From positions 88,953 to 152,952 of the forward strand of contig MU603963.1 in the NCBI GenBank assembly GCA_025201845.1: DNA of 64,000 nucleotides. The letters are read 5' to 3'. This document shows positions 27,749-39,102 of the stretch, in pieces. Numbering within the stretch: position 1 is the first letter of the stretch; the number at the start of each line of letters is the position of its first letter. The translations under genes were made by a program, and so were the position numbers. The notes under the pieces are model-generated. The model searched no databases and was not told where the DNA came from. It saw only the letters and a program-made list of their open reading frames with translations. Source of the DNA: Martensiomyces pterosporus. Lineage: Eukaryota; Kickxellomycota; Kickxellomycetes; Kickxellales; Kickxellaceae.

Positions 27749-28509
27749 GTTAATCGTAAAGGGAGGTGCCGCACTCTGGCTGCTTTCACTAAATAGCCGT
27801 GGAGAAGGAGTAAATGCGCTTAAATTGGCGGAGAAGCAGAAAGACAAGAGACACGCTCAATCGCAGCGCAAGATTCAGCGTTTCGAATTGAACCCCCTCT
27901 CCGCAGAGCGGCGCGGCTAGAGTGCGATTATCTCTGGCGCAAAGGCAAAATAGATAACCGCGGGTCTGATCTGATCGGGAAGGGTATTAGATCAGCAGCG
28001 CCAAAAAAAACGCCGTGTCCTGGGACTCGGCCGTGCACGCAGAGCAGACGCTGCGCGCGGCTCCAGCTGGCGCTGACATGCGATTGAGGCGGCACCTGGA
28101 CTGCAGGCCTTGCTGCTGCTGCTACTGCTGCTCATATACGCTGGCGCTGCCACTGCTTTTACTGGACAAAGGCGGGCGCGCTGGGAGTACATGCGAGCAC
28201 GCAGCCCTAAGCCCTGTGGGTTTGTTGGGGGGTGCGGCCCAATGATTGGCACCGATCTGTAAAAAATTTTATGCCACCAAGAATAGCAGAGCCAGAGCAC
28301 CAGGCGTGCAACGGCCAATTTGCCGTCTTCTCTCTCATTCTCAACGCCTGCCAAAGTAGCTTTGCTGTCCATCCTCCTTACATTTCACATCTCGTCCTAT
28401 TGTTTTGGTAAAAAGGAATCGAGTTTGCTCCATTCAGCCGTTCCCATTGAGACCAGGCCGTTACATACACAAAGCCAGACGAGCAGGAAAGAAAAAGCGA
28501 AATTGAAAA
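27749..28509. other. Divergent promoter region (NDUFS3 / eRF1)
   Basis: 761 bases with no supported gene. Contains the paired CCAAT boxes at 28239-28249 and a CTG-rich stretch near 28107-28130. Confidence 0.45.
28239..28249. promoter_or_regulatory. Inverted pair of CCAAT boxes (CCAATGATTGG)
   Basis: CCAAT on the plus strand and CCAAT on the minus strand face each other with one base between. CCAAT is the HAP/NF-Y site, which in fungi often controls respiratory genes. It lies between NDUFS3 and eRF1, 271 bases before the eRF1 start. Confidence 0.4.
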
Positions 28510-29980
28510 ATGAGCACCGACATTGATCAGCAGGTTGAGCTGTGGAAGATGAAGAAGCTCATTAAGAGCCTGGAAGCCGCGCGTGGGTAAGCGTCTGAAC
28601 ACCTTCTCTTCTGGAACTTTGAAACGGCGTCGTGAAGCAGGCAGGCAGCTACACCGGCGGACACGGCAGCTCTGCTGTGCGCACATTTATTGCCAGCGCC
28701 ACTAACGCCTTACTGTGTCCTCGCCTTTGCTAAAGACTCATTGTAGCAATGGAACTTCCATGATTTCACTGATTCTTCCGCCGAGGACTCAGATTGCACA
28801 GACCAACGGCATGCTTGCCACCGAGTACGGCACTGCATCGAACATCAAGTCGCGCGTCAACCGCCTTTCCGTCTTGGCAGCCATTACGTCGACCCAGCAG
28901 CGCCTGAAGCTGTACACGAAGACCCCGCCCAACGGGCTTGTGATTTACTGCGGCACCATTGTCACTGACGAGGGCAAGGAGAAGAAGGTAAACATTGATT
29001 TCGAGCCATTCAAGCCCGTAAACACGTCGCTGTACATGTGCGACAACAAGTTCCATGTCGAGGCCCTGGCCGAGCTGCTCGAGTCGGACAGCCGGTTCGG
29101 CTTCATTGTCATGGACGGTAACGGCTGCCTGTTCGGATCTCTGTGCGGAAGCAACCGCGAGGTCCTGCACAAGTTCACCGTCGACCTGCCCAAGAAGCAC
29201 GGTCGAGGTGGACAGTCCGCGCAGCGTTTCGGACGTATTCGTGAGGAGAAGCGCCACAACTACATCCGCAAGGTTGCCGAGACTGCCGTGCAGATGTTCA
29301 TTTCGAGCGACAAGGTCAATGTGTCGGGCATCATTCTTGCGGGTTCCGCTGACTTTAAGAGCGACCTCAACAAGTCCGATCTGTTCGACCCCCGCTTGGC
29401 TGAGAAGGTCGTGAAGATCGTCGATGTCTCCTATGGTGGCGAGAACGGATTCGACCAGGCCATTGGACTGTCCCAGGAGTACTTGGCCAACGTCAAGTTC
29501 ATTCAGGAGAAGAAGCTCATCGACAAGTACTTTGACGAGATCTCCAAGGACTCGGGCAAGATCGTCTATGGTGTGGACGACACCCTCAAGGCCCTGGACA
29601 TGGGTGCCGTCGAGACCCTGATTGTGTGGGAGAGCTTGGATGTTAGCCGGTACCTCTTCCGCGATGCCGGAGGCGCTGAGGTCGAGCGCTTCCTCAACCC
29701 CATTCAGGAGCAGGACCGCTCGAACTTTGAGGACAAGAACACTGGTGCTGACTTGGAGCTCATCAAGAAGGAGCCCATGCTCGAGTGGCTGGCCGAGATT
29801 TACAAGGAGAAGGGCGCAGCCCTGGAGTTCATCACTGACCGGTCGCCTGAGGGCTCTCAGTTCGTCAGAGGCTTCGGTGGCATTGGTGGCATGCTCCGCT
29901 GGCAGCTTGATGTTTCCCAGCTTGGCGGCGACGATGAGGACGACCTCTACTTTGACGACGACGATGACTCGGACTACTAA
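28510..29980 (+). CDS. SUP45: Eukaryotic peptide chain release factor 1 (eRF1), two exons
   Basis: A 436-residue class I release factor that recognises all three stop codons and triggers peptide release. Exon 1 (28510-28586) encodes [20 protein letters not shown] and ends in a phase-2 junction. The intron is 28587-28746 (GTAAGC to TAG, 160 bases). Joining restores [14 protein letters not shown], the family sequence. Stop-codon-reading motifs are TASNIKS (NIKS, 58-61) and YxCxxxF (122-128). The catalytic GGQ is at 180-182 in KKHGRGGQ. The C-terminal eRF3-binding domain ends in an acidic Asp-rich tail. The length equals that of other eRF1 proteins. Confidence 0.97.
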
Positions 29981-30335
29981 GCGGCGTAGAGCGTGGGGCC
30001 TCCCCTGTTTTCCTCGCCCAGGACTGCCTCTGTCCTCTCTCCCATCCTCTGACCGCCTGCTTTAGTTTCTAAAAGGCACCAAGTTGGAATGATAAAGTAT
30101 AATACATACCGCCTTTTGGAGGCTCCAAAGGATCGGAGGGAGGGCAGCATTGGCTTTTGCTCCCCATAGTAACATGCGCTGGGAGATTTGATTCGACTAG
30201 ATGTTACCCAGATATTCTGGACTTTGGGCACTGTTTCGTGTGCACGCCACTACATCCCTCGCTCTTACATACACACAGGCACCTGTATTGCCTGACACCC
30301 TACGCTCTGGTGAATTATTATTTTTCGAATAAAAT
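29981..30335. other. Intergenic region
   Basis: 355 bases between eRF1 and the Efm3-like gene. T-rich and A-rich stretches occur just before the next ATG. No gene seen. Confidence 0.4.
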
Positions 30336-32632
30336 ATGGATCAGCTGTGTGTAATTTGCAAGTGCGCAACGTATCACGAGCACGATGCGCTGATTACCAG
30401 TCTCCGCAAGCAGTTTTGGCAGATGATTCCGATGCGCTCCTTTATCTGGGTAAGGCTGAATCCAAGAGCTGGCGAAAGAGGCGCTGTGTATGGAGCAAAT
30501 AAGAGAACAGGCGTCAGACATGACAGGACGCTCAAATGCCTGCATGCTTGCTGGTTTGTATGGGTCAACCGCTACTTATAGGGCAACTGGGATTCAACAG
30601 ACCTCGAGCGCGACGAAAACGTCCCTCTGTTGGCGTGCATTCGGGTGCAAGGGGAGGTGATGAAGACGATCATATTCCACGAACACACGACATCGCGTAG
30701 TCCGTCGAACATGTACATTGCGCTGTTTCTCAAGATGTACATTGCCAAGATTGAGAGCCTGGACCGCTACGAGATGGACGACGAGCTGATAGAGTTTTAC
30801 GTCTCGCTCGTCGCTACCACCGACATGTCGCCAGCAGCCATGGGGATGTGCTACAAGACTTACACGCTGGACAGAGAACAGTACTCGAAGATTGTCCTGA
30901 GGGAGGACCAGATGATGATTTCGCAGGGCACCACCGGGCTGCATGTGTGGGAGGCCAGTCTGCGGCTGGCGGACTTCTTTACGGAGCACCCCGGTAAGGT
31001 TCAGCGAAAAGAGAAGCTGCGGGCCATGCAGTTTGGGGGAGGGTGTTGGCGGGAACACTTGGAGTGGCGTGCTGTTGTTTGGAGGAGTGCTTCGTGCTAA
31101 CCTGCTTGTTGTTCTACCTCATGACTGCATTTTTTCCTGCTAGACATCATTCGCGGGATGCACGTGCTCGAGCTGGGCGCAGGGTGCGGATTAGCAGGTA
31201 GGCAGAGAACGTTTTGTCCCTCTGAAAGAGTCTCAGCGGAATACCCAGCTGCCATGATGATTTGTACATGTGGGATATCGCCATCTCAATGAGACGATTG
31301 CGTGATTACACTGAACGAAAACAGGGAACAGACATGCATTCTCTTGGCTGATGGATCTGTCCAGTTCTTTCTTGCTGTATCTTGCTTTGGCTTTGTTTGT
31401 AGGATTCACATGTGCTGCCTTGGGTGCCACGCATGTTATGTCGACGGACTTTAGCCCCGATGTGCTCAAGCTGCTGGAGCACAACAAGGAGCAGAGTAAG
31501 CCATGCGCACTTCTCTCGCCGTACATTCCCTGCTGGTCATGCTTCTTTTGTTCCTCTCCGGACTGTCTGGCATGGCACATCTGCCTTATCTACAGACATC
31601 TGCAGAGACACATACGTGCCCTCCCCCAAAAAAAAACATCTTGGTTCAACGCATTAGCCGAGGCGTTTTGAACGTTTATGCAGATGCCATATTTTGCTGC
31701 TGCTGTTGCTGCAGATCGCTGCTTTGCCATACACCATATTGTGCGCACAGTTCTAAATGCAACTGTTTTGCTTTTGTGTGCGAATTATATATAGATACGA
31801 CATTCAAGGACAAGATCCAAGTTGCCGAGTTGGACTGGGCGTCAACTGAGGACTGCACAAGGCTATCGGAAAGCGTCGACGTTATCATCGGAGCCGACAT
31901 TGTAAGTTCCCCGTATGTGCTGGAGCCGCAGCGAACGCTGGTGGAAAATGCGGAATAGCCAGCATTCTTAGATCATGCTGCCATGTATCCAAGTGCCTTT
32001 GGGGCGTGCACGTTCGAAATAGTTTGGCAGACTGACGTAATTCGCACATACACATGTCACCATGTGTGCCTCTCTTTGTGCATTCTTTGTAGACGTATGA
32101 CCCAACTATCGTTCCGCTGCTGGTTGGGGCGCTTGAGGCAGTGGTTGTGTCGTCGCAGCAGGTGGCGTATATCACAGCGACTATTAGGAACCAGGACACA
32201 TTTGACCTGTTCCTCAAGCTAATAGGTAAGGCTGGGCACATATGGTATATGATGCGTTTTGTTGGTTGGGGAGAGAACAGAGACGCTGAAGACCGTGTTG
32301 AACATGTATTTTTCCGCTATCATTTGGCGCTGCGTACATGGCTCATGTGGCGTTTTTCTTCTTTTGCTTCAGGAGGCGCCCAGCGCTGTTTTTAATGGAA
32401 GGCAGACTGATCTACTTTACATGCTTTTATTAAACGCACGAATTCCCGATTTCATACGCGTACACCCCCCGGTTTTCATTTTGCGCATACATACACACAT
32501 TTGGGTGCTTGTGTAGATGACACGGGCGTTTTGGGCAAGTCGGTGATGGACCTGACAGACACGAAGATGGCCGCGCTGTGCCATCCCAACCCAGAAGCCG
32601 ATATGCGACTTGTTTTGATTACACGCAAGTGA
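30336..32632 (+). CDS. eEF2-lysine methyltransferase-like (EEF2KMT/FAM86/Efm3), seven exons
   Basis: I rebuilt a 342-residue class I SAM methyltransferase from seven exons: 30336-30449, 30582-30993, 31144-31197, 31403-31495, 31795-31901, 32093-32225 and 32517-32632. All introns are GT-AG (131-299 bases) and every junction keeps frame. The order of motifs matches EEF2KMT/FAM86: RSFIW near the N-terminus, SQGTTGLHVWEASLRLADFF, motif I VLELGAGCGLAG, the acidic STDFSPDVL, VAELDW, DVIIGADI, and ATIRNQDTFDLF. Known members methylate a lysine of eEF2 next to the diphthamide site. Exon 7 is the least certain join, because intron 6 is long and could hide another exon. Confidence 0.78.
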
Positions 32633-33560
32633 GCGGGGTGCTGCTAGTGTTCCCTGGCTTTCCGCGTGAGAAAGGATTGCTGTGGCTCCTTGTTTGTTTC
32701 TTTTAAAATAACATCGCCAGCACTTGCCTGCCAAGGCGGCGTCGCTGCTGAACTGCATATGTAGTAGCACATGGAAAGGCGCTCCAGAGACCCATCCTGC
32801 GCATCCTCCTGTGCTTCTAAAACGAGAAAGCAGAGAGGCGAGGGAAAACATGGCGGTGGAGGCAGTGGTGCTTGTTTACACAATGTAATGCTTTCGGCAC
32901 CCACCCTCGCAAGGCCAGATGCGCAGCGAGTCATCTCGCACCAGGCAGCACCCTTGCTCCGAAAGAAATGCTGTTCTGGCAAAGCACAGCATTCTGCTCT
33001 CCCGGAAACGCCCATGCCTGCCCGCCACTGGCGCAGACACGAGGGAGAGAAATACTAGAGCAAGGCTTGCACTTTGCCAGCACTAGAGGGGGGCTGCGTA
33101 GGAGCATGTTGCAGGCTTCCAAACATGGCAAGGCCAGTCTTCGGAGGACAATGGCGCACGCAAATGCCCACGGAGGACTGAGGATTTCGCCATCCTCATA
33201 TCCACATAACGCCATTTCTGCTGCAATGGCACGATCACGGCCAATCATCTTGTAATCAGTCCCTACAAGGCAGCAAATCGCGAAGCACCCCATGCCTGTG
33301 GAGGGAAAATTAGAGCACGCCATCGCATCATCCGCCCACAGGTTTTTGCCTTTGCTGTTAGCATTTTTAATATTCTCTGCCTTGCCGCATTTTCCGTGGT
33401 TTCTCGCTGGAGCGTAGCACCCTTGCTTTTGCTGTGCGTCTTCTCAACTGCCAGAACGCCTGCCTGCCTGCCCGCCCTACTGAGCAGAGCACATATAACA
33501 CCCACGTATCCCTCCCGCCTCCCCCGCTCATTTCCCTTTTTCTTTTTTTGTTCTGTAAGA
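32633..33560. other. Intergenic region upstream of the MET30-like gene
   Basis: 928 bases. Frames here lack domains and good starts. The last 150 bases are CT-rich, typical of a leader. No CACGTG element of the Cbf1/Met4 type was noticed. Confidence 0.4.
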
Positions 33561-36059
33561 ATGACTATAGACTCCTCTCCCTCTCCTTCCCCTTCCTCTT
33601 CCAGTTCCTCTCATAACACTTCTGATTCGGCTTCTGACAAAAACAATTCCTCGCAGCACACAGATTCCCTGCAGCAAACTGGGGACTCTGGCCACAACGA
33701 CCACGATAAGCAACTGCCTTTATCTCGCACTGCTGAAAATACGCGCGGCAAAATGAGCTCTACCGTGTCAACATACTCGCCAGTCGACTCGGGTTACATC
33801 GTAGCCGACGCTCAGAGGATTCGCATCAACCCCGGCGACTCGGCTAGCCAGCCCCAGCAGCAGCTGGCCAAAGAAGATAACAACACCACGGAGGCTGTTC
33901 TGGCGGCAGGGGGCCGTAAGCGCAACTTCACAGAGTTTGTGGGCGGCAGCAGCAGCACCAGCAACATGTCCTCGATGGAGCTCGACATACTTTCTTTGAG
34001 AAAGTACCCGGCATTCGGCGGGCGGTGCTACCGGCACTCCACACAGGTGTACCTGGCCGAGTGTGACAACACGCAGCGCGAACTGCAAGCCTCGCTGCAC
34101 GCTCTGCCAAAGGCCGAGCAGGTGAAGATCAGCGGCATTTGGAGCAACTTTGCGTCTGAGCCTGCGGAACGCCGGCTATTGATTCTTCAGGGGATCGTCA
34201 ACCTCTGCTGTATCCCCCAACTGTCTTATCTCAACAAGGTGGTGCCTCAGCAGCTCCGCGTCGACTTCCTCGCTGCTGCTCCGCCAGACATTTCACTCAA
34301 AGTGCTCTCCTATTTGGATGCCAAATCGCTGTGCCAGGCTGCGCAGGTGTCCAGGACGTGGGCAGCGCTGGCCAACGACGATATCCTGTGGCACAGGATG
34401 TGTGCCCAGCACATTGACAAAGTCTGTAAGAAGTGCGGGTGGGGTCTGCCGCTGCTCGACAGATCGAGTAGGCGCGTGTATGAGGCTACGGCGCGTAGGG
34501 CACTGAGGCTGGCGTCGAGTGGAAACAGCGCCATTGAGTTTCAGGCACGCCATAAACCGTATCACACTGCCCAGGAGTGCTACGACTCTGCCAGGACTAA
34601 TGACAGCACGCCTGTGAACGGTCCAGTGGCTAGCACGTCGTATACGTTTGCGCTCCCCACATCAAACGTTACAATTGACCCAGCGCTGCCGCAAATGCAA
34701 ACACAGCAGCATCAGCAGCAACAACAACAACAACAAGTGCAGAGCCAGCAAATGATCCCCGTGTCGTCCCTCATTAATTCATCAGACCTCGACGTGTCGC
34801 TTGTCAGCAGTGTATGTGCGCCGCAGAATACTGTGCAATTCATGCAAGGACCACAACAGCAGAACAATGGAGGTGGCAGCACGGGGTCATCCGGTATCCC
34901 ACGCCGCCTGTCGTACTTGCATATTTCTGCAGATGCCGAGAGCGGCAACGTCAGCGACAGCAGCAGCTCAGGCAGCAACAGTGCCCAAGGCTCCAACAAC
35001 GATGAAAGCAGTCCCCGTGGTCCTACGGGTGCCAGCCACAAGGTTAAGCGTCGTCCGTGGAAGGATATTTTTGCAGAGCGTCAGATCATTGCCAACAACT
35101 GGCGCAAGTTCCGCTACCACGAGTCCCAGGTGCCCGCACATGCCGACGGCATTTTGTGCGTGCAGTTCAACGACGAGTACATGATCACTGGGTCGTACGA
35201 CAGCAAGGTGCATGTGTGGGACGCGGAGACCTTCGAGCTGGCGTGCGAGCTCACCGGGCACACGATGCCTGTGCGGGCGCTGGAGTTTGACGACTGCAAG
35301 CTGTTCAGCGGCTCGCTGGACGGGACCGTGAGGATCTGGAATTACCGCGACGGGACGTGCATTCGCACTTTGAGGGTGTTTGAGAACGGCGGTGTGATTT
35401 CCCTGCACCACCAGAAGGGCACACTGGTCGTGGGCGGTGAAAACGGATCCATCCGCGTGTACAACATTGCCAAGATGACCAGCTTTACGCTCACTGGACA
35501 CACGGACTGGGTCAATGCCGTGCGGCTGTATGGCGACAACACGCTGTTCTCTTGTTCGGACGATATGCTGGTCAAAAGGTGGGACCTCGAGAAAAGGCAG
35601 TGTGTGCGCACATACACGGGCCACTCGCACCACGTGCAGTCGCTCCAGCTGTCCAGTCGTGCGCCGCCGTCTCTGGACAGCTCGCCGGCAAATGCATTTG
35701 GCAGACGGCGGCCACTGGCCAAGGACTGTGCCGAAGATTCGCGCCCATTCCTGATCACTGGCTCGCTGGATAGCACGATGCGCGTGTGGGATATTGAGAC
35801 TGGCGAGTGCTTGGATACGGTCTTTGGGCATGTCGAGGGCATTTGGTCCATGGCATTCGACTCCCTCCGGATTGTGTCTGGGTCTAACGACGGAACTGTA
35901 AAGGTCTGGGACACCTGCTCTCATGCTTGCTTGTTTACTCTCCAAGCGTCCCCAGCGGCCATCAACTGCGTGGCCATCAGCGACACGAGGATCGTTATTG
36001 GCGACAACGACGGCAATGCGCATATTTACGACTTCCGCGATGGCGCAATCCATCACTGA
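33561..36059 (+). CDS. F-box/WD40 protein of the MET30/sconB/Pof1 type
   Basis: An 832-residue SCF substrate receptor. A disordered Ser-rich N-terminus is followed by the conserved pre-F-box helix region (RCYRHSTQVYL, LQGIVNLCCIPQLSYLNKVV). The F-box (about 235-280) reads RVDFLAAAPPDISLKVLSYL and YLDAKSLCQAAQVSRTWAAL. Directly after it comes CGWGLPL (292-298), the marker of Met30/scon-2/Pof1 that separates them from Cdc4/Fbw7. A Gln-rich and Ser-rich spacer (about 380-500) precedes seven WD40 units ending in VHVWDAE, VRIWNYRD, VKRWDLE, MRVWDIETG and VKVWDTC. Family members ubiquitinate the Met4/Cys3-type activator in sulfur regulation. The ATG at 33561 is the first in the frame. Confidence 0.88.
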   Translation: MTIDSSPSPSPSSSSSSHNTSDSASDKNNSSQHTDSLQQTGDSGHNDHDKQLPLSRTAENTRGKMSSTVSTYSPVDSGYIVADAQRIRINPGDSASQPQQQLAKEDNNTTEAVLAAGGRKRNFTEFVGGSSSTSNMSSMELDILSLRKYPAFGGRCYRHSTQVYLAECDNTQRELQASLHALPKAEQVKISGIWSNFASEPAERRLLILQGIVNLCCIPQLSYLNKVVPQQLRVDFLAAAPPDISLKVLSYLDAKSLCQAAQVSRTWAALANDDILWHRMCAQHIDKVCKKCGWGLPLLDRSSRRVYEATARRALRLASSGNSAIEFQARHKPYHTAQECYDSARTNDSTPVNGPVASTSYTFALPTSNVTIDPALPQMQTQQHQQQQQQQQVQSQQMIPVSSLINSSDLDVSLVSSVCAPQNTVQFMQGPQQQNNGGGSTGSSGIPRRLSYLHISADAESGNVSDSSSSGSNSAQGSNNDESSPRGPTGASHKVKRRPWKDIFAERQIIANNWRKFRYHESQVPAHADGILCVQFNDEYMITGSYDSKVHVWDAETFELACELTGHTMPVRALEFDDCKLFSGSLDGTVRIWNYRDGTCIRTLRVFENGGVISLHHQKGTLVVGGENGSIRVYNIAKMTSFTLTGHTDWVNAVRLYGDNTLFSCSDDMLVKRWDLEKRQCVRTYTGHSHHVQSLQLSSRAPPSLDSSPANAFGRRRPLAKDCAEDSRPFLITGSLDSTMRVWDIETGECLDTVFGHVEGIWSMAFDSLRIVSGSNDGTVKVWDTCSHACLFTLQASPAAINCVAISDTRIVIGDNDGNAHIYDFRDGAIHH

Positions 36060-36992
36060 AGTGGACCAAAACACGGAGGTGGCTTGAGGCTGAAAGCTAT
36101 TTGAACGCAGCTTTGCTCTCTCGGTTGCCCTCGCATACTTCAATGATATTCTACGCATCTTTTACGAGGCATCGCATTTAGCCTTGGCTTCCATTTTCCT
36201 TCATACCTGTTTCATTAACTCCCTGTCTTGTACAACTAACGCTTCTAAACGTATTTCAGAGAGCCTGCATTCCTTGCGTGTGTGAGGCATATCCAGGTGG
36301 ATGTTTTGTTTCTATGGCAAACCTTGGCATTCAAAGTAGGGTCATGCGTGGCTGGCTGCTGGGTTTCTAACGCAAATCGTAGGGGGCTTCATTCGCATTT
36401 CACTCCACACCAGTTTGCTTGACGCACACCCAGTTCGTATGCGCACTGCCTGCCCCTGCTTGACCATACACCTGTCGTCGAGCCTATGAGTATTTTTGGC
36501 TTTGGTAAATGCTGCTTGCTGGATTTTTCTCTGTATACGTAGACGACACACATCTCTTCTCGCCTCTCTTGCGTGAGTTTTGGCACGTTAGCTGGAGCGA
36601 GTATTGCCAACTGTAAACTATCCCCTCATTGGCTATTTGCTCTGTGGGTGCGTGACGGTGGTTCTATTCACATTTTGTTTTATTCAGACAAGTATATGGA
36701 GTGTATATCTATTCCTGAGAATACTTGAGAACATGGCGATGAAGCCGGCGCTGGCATACCAAGGCATCTGGCCAAACCCAGAGGAAATGCCTCGCACTAC
36801 GAACGGCCACCCGCTGCGTGTGTATATAATGCAATCCACCTCGCTTGGTCAAGCAGTGTGCTAAGCAGCAATAAAAAGGCACATGTACTTTCTGCCTGCT
36901 CTTTGAGCCTTCACTCTTCCCCCCCCACCTCTTTTCCCCTTCTCCCTCCACTCACTTCTTCCAGCCAAACCACGCTCATTTCGCTGATAGCA
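36060..36992. other. Intergenic region upstream of the secreted micro-ORF
   Basis: 933 bases with no domain-bearing frame. It holds the MET30-like 3' flank and a TATA element at 36823-36830. Confidence 0.4.
36823..36830 (+). promoter_or_regulatory. TATA-like element TATATAAT
   Basis: Lies 163 bases upstream of the micro-ORF ATG, with a CT-rich leader between them. Confidence 0.4.
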
Positions 36993-37103
36993 ATGTCTAA
37001 ATACGGTTTTGTGCTTGCGTTGCTCCTGGTGGTTATTGGAAACGTCGCCGCACTTGATGTGCGAGATTGCAAGACGAAGAACGATCCGCTCTGCACTTCG
37101 TGA
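36993..37103 (+). CDS. Putative secreted 36-residue peptide
   Basis: A 36-codon ATG-initiated frame. The first 20 residues (MSKYGFVLALLLVVIGNVAA) form a textbook signal peptide: a lysine, a Leu/Val core and a small-residue Ala-Ala end. The predicted mature peptide is 16 residues, LDVRDCKTKNDPLCTS, with two Cys that could form one disulfide. A TATA element upstream and AATAAA at 37199-37204 frame a short transcript of about 400 bases. The stop could instead be bypassed by an intron, but no convincing continuation was found. Function unknown. Confidence 0.5.
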   Translation: MSKYGFVLALLLVVIGNVAALDVRDCKTKNDPLCTS

Positions 37104-37198
37104 CAATGTCTAAGGATACGCTTATGAGCAAGCAAGCTTTATTTTCAGACTTTTTCCAATTTCCCCTTACTATTCCAAAGCGGGTTTCACCTTACTAA

Positions 37199-37204
37199 AA
37201 TAAA
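37199..37204 (+). terminator. Polyadenylation signal AATAAA after the micro-ORF
   Basis: Canonical signal 96 bases past the micro-ORF stop. Confidence 0.45.
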
Positions 37205-38351
37205 TCCATTCAAAAGTGCTGCTGTGGTGTTGCTGTGGACACGCTGTTGGCCAGAACATGCACTGCACCTCCATCTCCCCTCACCAGCACAGGTCTCTGT
37301 TGGTTATCTTGGTTGCAGAACGCATACATATATTGTGTCTTATTTATAGGCTCTTGGCGCAAGGTCCATGCCTAGATTTCTGACTCCATGCCAGGTCTGA
37401 GTGAAAAATGCGTGTGCGCAAGAACGGCAGTTTGGCAGAGAGCATCTTGGCTCTCCCACATACCAGAAAGCAAAATAGTAAACGGTGGCAGATAGACAAA
37501 TGCCATCCTCCTCGCTTCCCTTGCTTACTCTCTACTACATAATTTAGCACTGTATCTGGTGGTTTGAAGCACCTGAGGGCCTACGGGTTGTTAAAATGGC
37601 CTATCAGCGCATGCAGCATGGGTTTTAAAAAATCGACTCTGAAGCTGGTGTCCAGCCTGTTTGCATTTAGTGGGGGTCGATTAGGCTGTCATGTATGCGG
37701 CCCCTTGAACACATTTCGCTCATAGCGCATCAACATCTGCTGAAGCAGGCTTTTTCCCCATTCAGAATCCTACCATGACCACCATTGCCTGCGACGCCAT
37801 CATTCTGCCACGCATATAGGGCCGGGATAGCAAGATGGCTGTGCTCACGAATGACTGCCTACAGCCCTCTTCCCGCCCTTCACTAGGACCCTGTGGCAAC
37901 ATGCAATGGCTTCAATAGGCAAAAGGAACAGTGTACACAGTCCTCATTGGACGCATCTGACCCGCGCCTGTCTCTACGATATCCCCCTTCGATTGTTCTT
38001 TGCTGCTGCTGCGCTCGCCAGCAGCGCGCGTATTGTACTAATAATACACCATGTCATTGTGGTATTGTAGCTGCAAAAATATGGCCGAGCTTGAAGTATG
38101 GAGTCAATGGAACATGATGCATTCTCAGGAATTCATATTGCAGCACCCCTTCCCTATGGCATATATTTTGGCTGGCTGTGATCGTATACAGGCGCTATAT
38201 ACCATTCGCTTCCAGTCCTATTTAAATGTATGCTCTGCATTTGGGGCTCTCTCTTTCACTCTCACTTCTCTATTCATTTAGAGCTACTGTTATCTCCCCA
38301 CTAGCTGAAGTATTGTACACCGCTTTCACATTCAAAGCCGTTCTTTTGAGC
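37205..38351. other. Intergenic region upstream of the CAP-domain gene
   Basis: About 1.15 kb, with short unsupported frames only. A TATTTAAAT element near 38218 could serve the CAP gene. Confidence 0.4.
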
Positions 38352-39071
38352 ATGAGGGCATTGGCAGCCTTTGCGCTCCTTGTTTATATCGGGTGCGGAA
38401 TCCCCCACTACTGCTTGGCTACGCTGCCTCCAAGAACCCTCCATACCACCATCGTTGCTGTCGCTCACAGCAGCTACAGCCACGAAAATAAGGTAGCCAG
38501 CGTGGCCGACTACGGAAGGCCATTTCCCGCCAGCATAGCTGCCACCTACGTGCCCGGGTGGCCCGGGATAGGCAGCAGCCAGAGCAGCTACGATGTCATC
38601 TACTTCCCGCAGAACCAAGCCACAGCAAGCACATTCAACCCCGCGCTGATGCTGTGTCTGGTCAACAACTTGCGCATCTCACGGGGACTCATGCCCGTCG
38701 TTTACCACGACAGACTGATGCGGCTGGCCCAGGCTCACTCTAGGTTCCAGGCTTACTACAAGGTGATTACGCATGCAGATACTGCCGGGCAGATTGGCGA
38801 TAGACTCAGTACGCTGGGATTCGACTGGGGCATTTTGCTCGAGAACGTCGGGGCTGGCGCCAACAGCGAGCCGGGCATTGTGGATGCGTGGTCAAAGTCC
38901 CCTGGCCACCTGAGCAACATGCTGAATCCGGATGTCAGGTACATGGGTGTGGACGTGTTTAATGGGTTCTGGGTGCAGGACTTTGCCTCGCCGAGGGACA
39001 AGGGCTATGTGGTGCCAACAAGCCAGATTGACGCGTGCCCGTCTCTCAGCGATCTCACCATATACTACTAG
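38352..39071 (+). CDS. Secreted CAP/SCP-domain protein (PRY-like)
   Basis: A 239-residue protein. An N-terminal signal peptide (MRALAAFALLVYIGCGIPHY, cleavage likely after about residue 23) leads to a short spacer and then a CAP domain. Visible motifs are LVNNLRISRGLMPVVYHDRL, AQAHSRFQAYY, LLENVGAG and a WSKSPGHLSNMLNP segment. The His and Glu residues of the CAP cavity (AHS, LENVG, GHLSNM) are present. Fungal PRY proteins bind and export sterols and other small hydrophobic ligands; that role is inferred. The longer upstream frame has no better start. Convergent with MsrA. Confidence 0.85.
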   Translation: MRALAAFALLVYIGCGIPHYCLATLPPRTLHTTIVAVAHSSYSHENKVASVADYGRPFPASIAATYVPGWPGIGSSQSSYDVIYFPQNQATASTFNPALMLCLVNNLRISRGLMPVVYHDRLMRLAQAHSRFQAYYKVITHADTAGQIGDRLSTLGFDWGILLENVGAGANSEPGIVDAWSKSPGHLSNMLNPDVRYMGVDVFNGFWVQDFASPRDKGYVVPTSQIDACPSLSDLTIYY

Positions 39072-39102
39072 GAGAGCAGCCGCGTCCACCCTATCTCTCG
39101 CA

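Noticed and set aside
27830..27920. GTTTCGAATTGAAC sequence resembling a tRNA B box
   Set aside because: The flanks cannot form a T-arm or acceptor stem on either strand.
34968..36158. 396-codon minus-strand frame opposite the MET30-like WD40 region
   Set aside because: Shadow of the sense WD40 codons; no recognisable domain.
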